From Brugia malayi (taxonomy: Eukaryota > Nematoda > Chromadorea > Rhabditida > Onchocercidae), in the NCBI RefSeq assembly GCF_000002995.4, contig NW_025062477.1:4746649-4810648 (forward strand): a DNA stretch of 64,000 bases, given 5' to 3'. Below, one piece after another: positions 11,654 to 22,959 of the stretch. The notes beneath the pieces are model-generated. The model searched no databases and had not been told where the DNA came from. It was given only the letters and a program-made list of their open reading frames with translations. Numbering within the stretch: the stretch's first letter is position 1; every line of letters begins with the position of its first letter. The position numbers were made by a program, and so were the translations under genes.

Positions 11654-13018
11654 CTAAATATCTAAGCGATCCAAAGTTATTTGGACGAAATATTTTGTTC
11701 TATTTTACTACTATTTCAGGCAGTTATTTTACTAATCATATCTTAGATTGATTACATTGCCCTACATTCCTTGTGATTGAAGTATTGAATTTGAATAAAG
11801 CTAATGTACTTACTAATATTTAATCAGTACGGTAGCAAACGTTGAAGTATGATGGAAGGCATTGTTTGTAATTGAAAAATATATATCAATTTGTTCGTAG
11901 ACAATAATTAAATAATATTAGACTTATTTGAAGTATTAAGTATCTACTTGCTTATTGTATGTGATTGGGTGTATGTTTGCATATTTTAAGTGTTGTCCAT
12001 AGACAATAATTATAGCATAATATTAGCCTTATTTTAAGTATTAAGTATCAATTTTTATATGTATTTTAATTTTAATAGACTTTCTTATTCTATTTTAAAT
12101 GTGTTTTAATTTTGACAGAGTTTCTTATTTTATGTAATTTTTAATTTCACATAATCTCTTCCCCTTTTATTTCATTTTACTTTTTTTTTTTTTGGTCTGT
12201 GATAAATGTTGTGATGATTTATTAGCCTTATTTATAATATTAGAATTATGTAATTTCTATTTGCTTATTCTAATATTTAACATACATAAGGACTGAGAAG
12301 GATTAGTACAAATTGAAAATCGATGCTATTGTTATTTGAACTGAATTGACAAATGATTTAATTTTATCAATGAAATTATAACGTAGACTGAAAAAGTCTT
12401 TTAAAGATAAATAAATTAATGTTAACTTTGAAATAATCGATTGATAATTAAAAACAAAAAAAAAAAAAAAAAAAAAAAAAAAACGAATTCATTGGAAATG
12501 TTTGAAGCAACGGAAGTTCATAACATTTTGCAAAAATGTCGTTGAAGGCCGAATTAAAACAAAAATGTTGCTATTGATGTTTGAAATTGGACAGAAATTG
12601 TTATTTCTGTACAGTAAGCGATATTATTTGCACTAAATACATTTGACTTGAATATTCTACACGGCTAATGAGAAATTTATTTTTATGTGAAATAGATGAA
12701 AGCCGTTAAATTCCATAAAATACTACTATGCTCATTAATTTACTTGAATTTAATATCCTGCCTTTACTGTGGTATATTACCTTTTCAAAAGCAAATAATT
12801 TTGAATTCTTATTCCTATTTTGAATTTTAACGCATTTGACTACTACCTACGAATTATTGCATAAGAGCGATTCCAAGGCACCGTATTCACCGGAATATCT
12901 TACAGCGATTCGAATTACTGTTGCTGAATAAGTTGCATATTTTGAATTTAATGAAATAAAAAGAAACACTATTATTGCTGTATTATTGAATAAAACTACA
13001 GAAATCGAATTTTTTCAG
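11654..13018. other. Gene 1 3' region and intergenic, no gene seen
   Basis: AT-rich sequence with AATAAA-like motifs (for example AATAAA near 11796) that could serve gene 1 polyadenylation. A repeated motif (GTCCATAGACAATAAT / TCGTAGACAATAAT, near 11995 and 11896) forms a weak tandem duplication. It is carried in the inverted copy at 37085-38517. Confidence 0.5.
12456..12483 (+). repeat. 28-nt A homopolymer
   Basis: A run in the presumed 3' region of gene 1. The mirrored run in the right copy (37620-37632) is only 13 nt, in contrast with the perfectly equal homopolymers of the first inverted repeat. Confidence 0.9.
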
Positions 13019-13580
13019 AGCATAACCAAAATTCGTATGGTTGCTACTGAATTTCATCTTTAAGGTTTGTTAGAGATTTGTTGACTGGACTTGAAATATA
13101 AAAAATATCTCTTCGATAGAAATCGATCTCCATGACCTACCTGAGGTGAAAACAATCCAATCGCAAGACTCCACCTACAGGTACCACAGGTGCTGCTCTC
13201 ATCAACCTTATGTAGTCAGTCATAAGATACACTGAAGGTTGTTGTTGAGTTGCAGTTCCTCTTCTATTTATTTCTTCAATGTTTCCTTCACCAAGTTATT
13301 TCCTCTCCAGTTGCTTCAGTTGCTTAATGAAAAGTAATAAAATGGATTTAATTGAAATTATTTTACTATTCGTTAATTTGAAATTATTTCAGAAACACTT
13401 TTATTTTAGTACATCTGCGACTTTTCATAACGAAAGATACGGTAATTTAAAATGCCCTTTGATGAAATCATTCAGTATTGTAATTGTGCTTTAGTCATTT
13501 TTTATAATTTTCAGAACATAACAAATAACCTCGATTATTCAACATATCTGTTGTTTTAAATTTAATGAAATATGTCATCA
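13019..13580 (+). repeat. Block D, copy 1 of three near-identical copies
   Basis: Identical or nearly so to the reverse complement of 21790-22351 (562 bp) and of 36560-37084 (about 525 bp). The flanks outside are clearly related but heavily diverged. It contains several E-box-like CAGGTG/CACCTG cores around 13141-13192 and a reading frame (13279-13494) that I do not consider coding; the left copy has TAG where the other two have TGG. Confidence 0.9.
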
Positions 13581-14577
13581 AAACTTCACCCTTGTGTTAA
13601 TATAAATACAACTGGTAGAATATGCTTTCAGTGTAATGAAGAATCTCCTAATTTTTGTCATCAAAGCCGCAAATTTGTCATTTCGTCAATTTTTTTTTTT
13701 TTCTAGTTAAATAAAATTCTCTTAAATGTTTGATTACTAATGTCAGTTTTCGTGTTCATTGCAAGCTGGGAGTATAAATGACAACAAAATTTGCATGCAT
13801 TGCAAAAAGTTGTTGTGAAGTAATAACTAAACAAAATCAAATAACTACATGTTAATCTAACTTCAGAGAACATTTCATAGACTTTAACAGAAACATAGTT
13901 AGCTTTCTGCAAATATAATTTTTATTATTTAGTTGCATCAGCAATTTGTATCATGTTGTCGCTTATCATAATGTTGATTTATCGAAATGACTTCAATATT
14001 TCAAAAAACATTGTAAAGCATGAACATTTGACATTCTACAAAGTTTTAATTATTTGAAAGATGCAATTTATTCAGCGTTATATATGTATTACGTAAAATT
14101 GTTTGCAATAAATTGATCACACTGCCTACTATTAATATTTATCAACCTCTCAAATTTATATTTGTTCATTACTTTTTTCGTTTCATTTAAGTCAATTAAA
14201 TTTAATTGAAATTCATTAATCTAATTTTAATGACCAAATCTAGATACACGCATTTATGGCTAGGACGAAATCGTATGTGTTTATTGCTACGTCTACATTG
14301 AAATGCAACGATCCATAGCTAAGACTGGATTACACGTATTCATGATTTATGGGTACGTCTGCATTGAAACTCTTTATACGCAGAATTTATCCAATTTATA
14401 AAAATGAATTGAGTTCTTCGGAGTTGGTATTATTTCTGATCAGTTTTATTTTCACCACAATTACATTACAAACGTATGTGTGTATACAGACAGTCCATAT
14501 GCGCTTTATTGTAAAGTTTTGATGTAATATTTCTCTCGTCTACAGATATTTTTCCTCGACGAATCTGAGATTTTCAG
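13581..14577. other. Intergenic spacer between genes 1 and 2, diverged between copies
   Basis: No gene seen. Scattered similarity to the right copy spacer (34783-36559) and to 21000-21789 persists (motifs such as TGTTTGAT.ACTAATGTC and GTTCATTGCAAGCT), so the three spacers are old paralogues, far less similar than the blocks beside them. Confidence 0.6.
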
Positions 14578-14827
14578 GTTAGCATCAAAAGTGAGTGGTG
14601 ATAACAATCAATGTAAACCCTCTTTGCTTAATAAAGCAAATTTTAAAGCCGATGGTATAAACCGGAAAAAGGTGTGTGAAATGAAACAAATATCCCAAAC
14701 GCTATATGCACAGGAAGAGAAAGAGAGATATGAAGAGGGCTTACAAAATATCCATTTGATCCCCTTTTGTTATTTTGCCATTTATATTTTCATTAACTTG
14801 ATGATTGTTCAGATATTCAAATTATAG
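14578..14827 (+). CDS. Candidate small exon/ORF upstream of gene 2
   Basis: An acceptor-like ATTTTCAG at 14570-14577 is followed by an open frame of about 82 codons to a stop at 14827. The first 29 codons differ from the right copy (34521-34782) by many substitutions and one 12-nt indel, yet the frame stays open in both; the rest is identical. Residues include VCEMKQISQTLYAQEEKER, and the C-terminal end is hydrophobic (LIPFCYFAIYIFINLMIV), which may be an anchor or read-through into non-coding sequence. The left copy lacks an ATG where the right one has it (GTG against ATG), so it may be an internal exon or trans-spliced. I do not recognise a family. Confidence 0.4.
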
Positions 14828-16301
14828 GATCCTCCCATTCATCACATAACACTTCGTTATTGACCAATGGTCTTCCGTATCAAAAAAAAATCTTTGTGAG
14901 GTCCACTCCCACAATTTACAACGCTTAGTTCAATTCTCTTTTCAAAAACAACATTTTTGAAAATTGTTTGTTGCTGCTCGCTGTGCACAATAACTTCTCG
15001 TCGATAAAAGTGCCCAAAAAGCTGATCGAATATGTCAGAACAATTTGACTGGGAGGATTTTTTTCTATCCCAGCATTTGGATCATTCTGTTTCCTATGGA
15101 ACATCGAATGCCGCCACCATCAATGATACGAGTAACAGCGGAATGGAGGAATTTCGATTGCCTATTTCATCTGCAACTTATTATGATAACTTATCTTCTG
15201 ATACAACCCAATCATCATATATTGATATTTCAAATAATCATTTGGAAGACTTTGATCGGATGAGGCCGACAATTACACCGTTGCAACACAGTTCATCAAC
15301 ATTTATTCAGAATTCAACGGATGACTTCGCGCCACTTTCTACTGCCGATAGCAGTTCAAATAGTGCTGCAAATCTCGATGTCATCTTCAATATTCCTGCT
15401 TCAGTTTCAATGTCATCTGATGTCACAGATACTCATACTTCTACTGCAATGCCACTTATAGATGCACTAATTTTGCCTAATTCGCAGCAAATTGTGTTAA
15501 GCAATGACACAATAGGATGCCAAGCAGCAGTAATAGAGAATACAGTGGACAGAACTATTGTGAATCCACTGTTGACATCTTCCAGTGCTTCGGTAGAATA
15601 TCGATATTTGAAACGACCAAATGATAGTGGAAGTCAATCGTTGGAACATTGCAACGAATTGGATGTAAAACGATCAACAAGGAATGAAATGTTTGAAACC
15701 AATTTCAATGAACAACACTTATCATCAAAGCCATCGGTTTCATATCCAACAAATCAGATGTCAGAATTTTCACCATATGTTGATGAAATGTCTAACAATA
15801 TGCACTCAGGTGAAACGTCAACCAATAATGCTCCTTCATATGGCTCGAAATTTCATCTCTGTAATATGATTCAGCCATTCCCAGTTACCGATTCTCTTGT
15901 GACAATATCAGTAAGCTTTTTTTTGTGAGATTAAATAAGTCTAATTGGTTTTGTGTAATCAGAAAATAGCATAATGCCGTAAATATTTAATGAACAAAAC
16001 AAATACAATCATTTCAGGAAACCAATCAAGAGGACGAAGGAAAAGTATTTCAAGAACTGAAATCGTATTCAGATCCCAGCTCCTCTGCTGCAACAAGCAA
16101 TACTGAGCAACAAATAACATATACTATGCCTGCTGGATTTCACGAACAACAATTATCACGACAATTAGTTTTGAATTTTAACATTCCCATGAACAGAAAT
16201 CATTTAGTGAATAGACGGCATCAAGTTTTACCTGCTACATCTCAGCTTAGTCCATCACTACATAAGAAGAAGGATGATCGTGAAAGCCGCAAAAATTCTT
16301 T
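14666..16301 (+). repeat. Block E, left arm of second inverted duplication
   Basis: Near-identical to the reverse complement of 33048-34682 (x+y=49348). It begins sharply inside the small ORF and is cut on the other side by the scaffold gap. It has a few coding substitutions in gene 2 exon 2, for example DEGK against DRGE. Confidence 0.92.
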
Positions 16302-16479
16302 GATGTATTCAAATGAAGAAAATAGTAATTTATGCGCTGTATGTGGCGATAAAGCTTCGGGGAATCATTACGGTGTATTAAGTTGTGAAGGATGCAAAGC
16401 GAAAATATTTCAATTACAAAAAGTTAAAAAAAGACGACAAAACCATGAATATCAGTACAAGGGATTATCGGACAGTTAG
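15032..16479 (+). CDS. Nuclear receptor gene 2, N-terminus and first zinc finger (left copy)
   Basis: Exon 1 is 15032-15910, with ATG and donor TCA|GTAAGC; the acceptor TTTCAG places exon 2 at 16018, in frame. The N-terminus opens with an acidic-aromatic [11 protein letters not shown] and is Ser/Asn-rich. Exon 2 ends with one C4 zinc finger, [10 protein letters not shown]...LSCEGCK (16335-16400), very like gene 1. At the codon where gene 1 has a GT donor after CEGCK, this copy has AAA|GCGAAA, a poor GC donor. The frame instead runs on to a stop at 16479, giving a protein with half a DNA-binding domain. Either splicing uses a weak site or skips to the exons at 16788 and 17284, or the gene is decaying. 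It is a nuclear receptor by the finger, but I cannot settle its 3' structure. Confidence 0.65.
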
Positions 16480-16787
16480 TTCCCTATGCTTACTTGTTGT
16501 TACGAAAATTTTAAAAGAAGCTGAAGAACATTTGTTTTAAAAACAGGTCATGCAATCATTTGAATGAAATGTTTTCAAGAGATCTCTCAGGGCCTAAACC
16601 GTTATTTTTAATAATAACCATTAATTTTAGATAATAGCCATTATTTTTAAATAATAACCATTACTTTTAAAAAACAATAAAGCTAACAAAGACTAAACAT
16701 CTTTACCAGCTCATCGAAAGAAAAACCAATTTAGACATATTAAATTAAATTTCAAAATATTGTCTACTGTCGTAGAATTTATTGCAG

Positions 16788-17445
16788 AAGTAATTGGAAA
16801 GTCGAAGGATCTATGCGTTGTTTGTGGTGATATTGCATCCGGTAATCACTATAAGGTGTTAACCTGTGAAGGATGTAAGGTATGATATTTCGAAGTGTCA
16901 AACTGTGATAAAAATGGAAAATAGCCTATAGGTGACCGTAAGATACCCGAAATTACTTCCAGTGTAATGAAATATAATGAAATGTTAGAAAAGAATTTAT
17001 TAAGATGAATTTAAATTTGCTCTGTACAGTATTTTTAATTTTTCTTAAAGTCTCATCTCAGTATAACATCATTCATAAGCTGTCGATGTTCATCTTAAGT
17101 TTAATTAGCGAATCAAAAATGAGCGCCTAAAATTATCAACAACAGATTTCAGTATAACGGTTTGGCATTATATTAAATTTTACAATGAGACGGAGAGCTG
17201 AACTACTCCGAGCGTTTGTAAAATTTTTGAATCGTTTATCAGAAAAAAACTGATTATTTACACACATTTATTTATATTTGCAGAGTTTCTTTCGACGAAG
17301 TATACAGAAGAAAGCAAAATACCATTGTGTTAGGAGTGGCAATTGTCCAATAACGGCAAAGGATAGAAATAAGTGTCAGAAATGTCGCTTGGATAAATGT
17401 TTAAAGATGGGAATGGATGTAAATTCTGTGACTATGAAGCAATAA
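16788..17445 (+). CDS. Second nuclear receptor DNA-binding domain, two exons, no ligand-binding domain
   Basis: Exon 16788-16879 (acceptor TTGCAG, donor AAG|GTATG) encodes [12 protein letters not shown]...LTCEGCK. Exon 17284-17445 (acceptor TTTGCAG) continues [36 protein letters not shown] and stops at TAA 17443. Cysteine spacing is complete (C-x2-C-x13-C-x2-C and C-x5-C-x9-C-x2-C). The P-box is CEGCKS rather than CEGCKG as in gene 1. The first-finger exon needs a phase-1 upstream exon, which gene 2 exon 2 offers only by a donor inside its own finger, so the two may be alternative first-finger exons or a separate broken gene. No ligand-binding domain follows, as in ODR-7- or Knirps-like receptors, unless the stop is a decay mutation. 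Confidence 0.7.
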
Positions 17446-17620
17446 ATATAGGTACACATTCTTATCAAAAATTTTCCCTCTTTTTTCTTTCTAAGCAATT
17501 AACATTTTCAAAATTCACTTTTTAATTTGGGAAAAATTATGAATTTTAAAAATCATCATGAAATCTATCCAGTTACTGTACTTTAATGAGAAATATAATT
17601 CCACACCAAAAATTTTAAGA

Positions 17621-17950
17621 AATGGTAAAGTATAAACTCAAAAGTCTGGAGTGATAAACAAATTCCAAAAAGCGATCGATTTAACAAACAGACCGTTGAA
17701 AATCTTAAGCCCGCACATTGACCTGCCAAAATTAAAGTACGAATTAAGTGTCGAAATCTGGATGAAATCAAAACGCTCATTAAATTCCAAAACGCAATCA
17801 ATTCAATAAATCGATCGCAGAAAATAACGTTTGAGCCTCACGTGTTCACCAATAAAAGAAGGTACAATGATAAAATGCGAATTAAGTGTGGAAGCTTGGA
17901 GGAAATCACAATGCTACTTGATAAAGGGATTCAAAGAGGCAACCACTTCA
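17621..17950 (+). repeat. Three degenerate tandem units, about 105-125 bp, coding-like
   Basis: Units at about 17621-17725, 17726-17850 and 17851-17950. Units 1 and 2 share AAATTCCAAAA.GC.ATC and CCTCACGT/CCGCACAT; units 2 and 3 share GCGAATTAAGTGT and TGGA.GAAATCA. Units 2 and 3 are open in one continuous frame (RIKCRNLDEI and RIKCGSLEEI); unit 1 has stops. It could be a remnant of coding sequence behind the DNA-binding domain. I do not recognise the peptide. Confidence 0.5.
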
Positions 17951-18050
17951 GCAGATGGATCGCACAATTTCTGCAGTTCGTATCACAAATTCAAGAAGTG
18001 AAAGCAGTTGACCAATTCATATTTTCTAAAAATATTTTTCTCGCTATTTA

Positions 18051-19185
18051 CAATTTCTATTCATTTTTTTCTTGATTTCGATAAAGTTTTCACTCCTATT
18101 AAAGTTTTTCACACTTTATCTGCGAAGAAGTTTACTGCATCGATTTATATTACCTTCCTTCTCCATTTCTTCTGGGAGTTCAATTTTTTTTTTAAATCAA
18201 AAAGAAAATGAATCCATTATCCAAATGAATCACTTGCAACTATTTATCACTCAAAATACCTTCATCATACGGCTTATATTCCATCTTTGAATTTACCAAT
18301 CATCAGATTTACCAATTATCCCCACAAATATTTGACACTTGCCTTATCTGAGAGTTGGTCAAAACAAAGTGTAAAATTATTCATAACTTTGATACGCTGG
18401 AATATATTAAGAAGGAATAAATAATGTTTGAGTGAATCTTTCCTACGAAACTGAAAAAAACTGTATTCGTTACTAATAGTCCTACAAAATTTATTAACAT
18501 ATATGCAAGCCACGCTGCATGTATTTCCTTTTGCTTTCCGTTGCGAACTATTTAATGGATAAAGCTAGCGACATGCTTCATTGTTATTGCTATTTATGTG
18601 AAAAGTTTCCAGTAGAAATTCTAATAAATCTATCGGTCGATCTCAGATCACATAATGACATAGCATAGCAGTAAGGGAGATCATTTCTAGGTATGGACAG
18701 ATTAAAAGCTGAAATTGATGCTTTTGTAGGTAAGTAATAATCAACTAGATTAACTGGTATCACAACAAACATATATGCTTCCAGATATTATTGCAAAAAA
18801 TCAGCAACACACAATTAATCGACCAAGATGATGCAGTGAAATAGGAAAAAGGAGGAAAGAAAATGTCTGTTGGTGGGAAAGTTGCAGTAGAAGTGTTAAA
18901 CATATAATGACTCTAATTTCAGTACGGGAATGTATTCGACGTTTAATTCTTTGGGGATTGTCCCATTCGTAATTTTCAATATTCAATCTGGTCGTCTTCT
19001 GGAACGAACTTTGCATCCTTTATTTTCTTTGACCTAAAACAATCAATATTCATATATGTATATATATTTAAATGAACTTGAAATCTCAACTGATGGTATT
19101 TGTTAAAAAAGGGATATTATGCAAGAAAATTCGTTTGACTTTGAAGAGGCAGAGAATTTTAATAGATTATCATACTTCGTTTTAC
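18051..19185. other. Intergenic, no firm gene
   Basis: AT-rich. On the minus strand a TTTTAG acceptor near 19035 precedes a short open stretch with alternative frames, which might be a terminal exon for the fragment at 19186-20713. The reading frame is ambiguous and I leave it unassigned. Confidence 0.4.
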
Positions 19186-20713
19186 TTTTTTCCCAACTGC
19201 AAGGGCAGCGTTTAATCGTTGTTGCATACGCTGTAGATTGTAACTGCGTCTGATGTCTGACAGGTTCGGATTTATTAATTCACCAGGTATTTGCTGCCTG
19301 TGAGGCAGGTGTAATCCTTCCATAGGGTTGGCTGAAATGAAAAGATGTCCAGAATTTCGCATTTGGATAAGCAAATTAAAAGACAAATGTTTTAGTTTTT
19401 TATTTTCTAAACAGATATTTAAAATTTGGTTTTTGAACTGGATTAGTACCCACGTAATCAAAATTTATTAATTCGGAGGTAAAATCAATCCACATAAACA
19501 AACAACAGAAACAAAAATCTGTAATTGAACTAAAATCGGAGCACACGATCACTTCATTCCGGAAATGTTAATTTTTTAGGAATTTGAAACGATTAAGAAA
19601 AAAGAAATTATTGACGATTATTGATTGCACTAGGACCATTGGATTGCTATTTCTCTCTCTCTCTCTCTCTTTCCCTCCTTCCTCTTCTGCTCTTAATCCT
19701 TTATTTAATCAATTAATTCATTTTTTAGGTTTTCAGACAATTTTTTTCTTCAAGCAATCGGCTCAAACGAGTAACTTCAACGTTTCTTCGCTACCGTTAC
19801 TTCATAAACATGTGGAAAATAGTTATTTCAATTAAGAAAAAGTAAGATAAACCAACTTCGTTGCAACGATGTCGTTGGTAACTGCTGATCGATCTGAAAT
19901 TGAAAATATTTTTAATATCAATTTAGCATTGCAACATTGTTCCTAGAATCGGCCTGAAATCTTCGACTATTATTATTTCAATTTGAAAATTTAAATCGTC
20001 ATTGATTTTATTGATTTGAAATTTAAATAAAATAAAATTACGCTAACAATAATAACGTTAACGCTTAAGAGTATCAGTTAGGTGTATAACAAGTTGATAA
20101 AATCCATTGTAATATCTGAGAGTTCAAATGAAATACAAAGAGAAACTTCCAGTGATTGAGGTATTTCTCAGCTCATTTTGGTCGATTAATATTAAATTAT
20201 TAAATTGAACAATTTTCCTCACCATTTCTTCAGCTAAATTTATCATTAATTTTGCATCAGCGTTCCTGCAGAAATCTTCCTCTATTCGGGATATTTTTGT
20301 GGGTAATTTATTGAAATTGGGATCCAGTACAGAACTAGTGCTTCTTGTTGGCTTCACCCATTTGGAAATCGATTGAAAGCGAGATGGTGATACGGGATTT
20401 TCTAGATTACCAGCTTGTGATAAATTTGGTGTAATATTTTCTCGTTCTTCAACTGTTTTCAGTGAATTCCATTGCTTTCGGTATTTCAAGTAATTATGTG
20501 TCATCAAATCGACCGCATCTGGTAGTGATGGCGGTGGCATATTTAAAGAAGAAGCAATCGCTCTAGCTTCTTCCCAAGCATCTTGTGCTAATCTAGCATA
20601 ATGTGTTGCTTGATCATGTAACAGTCGAATTTTATGAATAAATGATAAATTCTGCTGAAATTCATCGGTTCCTTGCAAAGATTTTGTAGAAGGCAATGAT
20701 AACGACTGAGTTT
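19186..20713 (-). pseudogene. Nuclear receptor-like N-terminal fragment, no DNA-binding domain
   Basis: Candidate exon 20223-20713 (acceptor AAACAG, donor ATG|GTGAGG) encodes a segment with FIHKIRLLHDQATHYARL and SSLNMPPPSLPDAV. It aligns with gene 1 residues about 201-260 ([28 protein letters not shown]), so it is a paralogue of the gene 1 N-terminal region. A second candidate exon 19186-19331 (acceptor ATTTCAG) encodes NPMEGLHLPHRQQ... and has donor AAA|GTAAAA, but its phase does not match the GTGAGG donor. I find no zinc finger on this strand between 18.5 and 20.7 kb and no in-frame ATG for the main exon. It is probably a broken gene, or one whose small exons I cannot resolve. Confidence 0.5.
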
Positions 20714-20770
20714 CTGTTTTTTCATGTAAATTAGAAGATAATGGTTGAAGATTTAAAAGAAAAAGAATTG

Positions 20771-21789
20771 TTTATATATTGAGAAGTTTCTATAATTACT
20801 ATTCCGTGCTTATGAATCACTATCGTTATTGGATGACAGTGTAATTACAACATTGCCATTGTTGATTTATTGCGCATGTTAGATGGATTAGCATTATAGG
20901 ATTCTTCAGTATTGCCGCTCATTGGTATTTGATTATTCGTATTCTGGCAGAAAGTAGGAAAATTTGTTCTCTGAGTACATTGTTTTCACTTATGATAGCA
21001 ACGCGGTATGGAATACTACTCCTTAAGTTAATGACTGTATCGATTTAAAGAAAACTTCAAGAATGGACGTGAATAAAGCTATTAAGGATGTGATTCCATA
21101 AATTATTGATAGTGACAGGAGTCGTTGTAAAATGTATTTGAATGCTCTTGCAAAATTATGCTTCTATAAGATTGAAACGAATTATTGCAGTAAATTAATT
21201 CTCAGATGAAGTGCTGAAAGCAAATGATTAAATATAATAAATAGAGCAGGAATGAATATGGAAATGTAGAGAGATTATAGTACTTTTTTTTTAAAAATTT
21301 GCTTAATGCATCTTTCTTCATTGAAACGATATAAACGTGCATCGAGTTCTGGAATGCTATTTTTAAGATTTATTTAATGGTCAGATTATTAGCACTTCTG
21401 CTTAAGAATTTTGTCTTCGTAAATCAGCAAGTATTATAACGCTTTTCAAATTGTTTAAAATAAGTCGTAGTTTATGGTCAGCATAATATAAATTCCTGAT
21501 CCCATTAAATTAGCTATTAGTAATTATATCAGCATAAAATTAACTGCTTTATTTTTAATGTTTATGAAAAGCTTCCTGAAACTAGACTAACGTACAATTA
21601 GTCCTTGATAGGAACTTTTTAGTGTATGCATATGTATGCAAATTTTATTGTTATTTACACTTGTAGCTTTGAATGGGCACGACATCACTGATCAAACATT
21701 TAAGTGAAAAAGAAAAATTGCTGAAATAACGAATTCGTAGCCTTGATGTTCTTCACTATTGATAGTACTTCAAGTACAATCCAGCTGTT
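20771..21789. other. Intergenic, related to spacers at 13.6-14.5 kb and 34.8-36.5 kb
   Basis: No gene established. A short minus-strand frame starting ATGAGCGGCAATACTGAAG (ATG at 20922) gives about 25 residues of plausible composition and may be a first exon of the fragment below, but phases do not join. Confidence 0.4.
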
Positions 21790-22351
21790 CGATGACATAT
21801 TTCATTAAATTTAAAACAACAGATATGTTGAATAATCGAGGTTATTTGTTATGTTCTGAAAATTATAAAAAATGACCAAAGCACAATTACAATACTGAAT
21901 GATTTCATCAAAGGGCATTTTAAATTACCGTATCTTTCGTTATGAAAAGTCGCAGATGTACTAAAATAAAAGTGTTTCTGAAATAATTTCAAATTAACGA
22001 ATAGTAAAATAATTTCAATTAAATCCATTTTATTACTTTTCATTAAGCAACTGAAGCAACTGGAGAGGAAATAACTTGGTGAAGGAAACATTGAAGAAAT
22101 AAATAGAAGAGGAACTGCAACTCAACAACAACCTTCAGTGTATCTTATGACTGACTACATAAGGTTGATGAGAGCAGCACCTGTGGTACCTGTAGGTGGA
22201 GTCTTGCGATTGGATTGTTTTCACCTCAGGTAGGTCATGGAGATCGATTTCTATCGAAGAGATATTTTTTATATTTCAAGTCCAGTCAACAAATCTCTAA
22301 CAAACCTTAAAGATGAAATTCAGTAGCAACCATACGAATTTTGGTTATGCT
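21790..22351 (-). repeat. Block D', copy 2
   Basis: Reverse complement of 13019-13580. Here block D sits directly next to block B', without the gene 1 block between them. Beyond 22351 only patches of similarity to the other copies remain, for example TTTCTGTAGTTTTATT and GGAATCGCTCTT, consistent with an internal deletion and decay. Confidence 0.9.
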
Positions 22352-22959
22352 CTGAAAAAATTTGTTGAAGAGCAACCAATATGGTTTCTGTAGTTTTATT
22401 ATATTGGAATCGCTCTTTTTGTTTATCTGTAGCAGTTTATTTTCTTATCATTTCTCTTTATCAGTTAAAACAAATACTACCCATAACATCCAATGTTACT
22501 GATTGAAGGTGAAACTCATCGTACTACATACATTTATCAATAATGTTGTTGCCATATCATCATTATCATATCACACAATTATGTCCTTTTATTGGCTGAT
22601 TTCACTAGCATCGCTGCCGTTTAACTTAAATGAGCAATTTTATTAAATATGAAAGAGTATAAAACTGAAATGAAGTAAAATTCAAAAATGCCTTAAAAAA
22701 TAATGAAACTGTCCTTTAACTTTGTCAAACTCAAGAAAATATATGTTTATGTGTTTATATATATAATAAATATATCTTTATATATATAATAAAATATAAC
22801 ATTCATTCTCTAAGTGAACACTCAATCAGCGGATTTCATGTACAGAAATATATTTAGTAGGAATAAAATAAAACAAAATATTTCGTTAAAATAATTTTGA
22901 ACTACTCGGATAGATAAATTTTAGTTTGAATTAAGTAATTGCATTGAACGATAAGAGGT
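22352..22959. other. About 600 bp replacing the gene 1 block
   Basis: This short stretch lies between D' and B' where the other copies carry about 5 kb with gene 1. It shows AT-rich sequence with a TATA-rich tract (22757-22799) and no coding potential. The last 23 nt before 22960 match the 49-bp repeat. Confidence 0.7.

Larger units (their letters stand above)
6233..13543 (+). repeat. Left arm of second inverted duplication (blocks B, C, D)
   Basis: Near-identical reverse complement lies at 36560-43870. Offsets are x+y=50103 at 7.8-9.5 kb and 50105 at 9.7-11.6 kb because a T run after 9543 differs by 2 nt; they return to 50103 by 13.3 kb. Small substitutions and homopolymer indels (28 A at 12456-12483 against 13 T at 37620-37632) show the two arms are not the same sequence. 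The arm includes nuclear receptor gene 1. Confidence 0.93.

Noticed and set aside
13279..13494. ORF MFPSPSYFLSS... in all three block D copies
   Set aside because: Open frame is explained by the near-identity of the copies; composition is low-complexity, there is no start or splice context, and the left copy is shortened by a TAG.
17842..18290. Possible ligand-binding domain of gene 2
   Set aside because: The readable peptide has no recognisable nuclear receptor helix signature; described only as tandem coding-like repeat.
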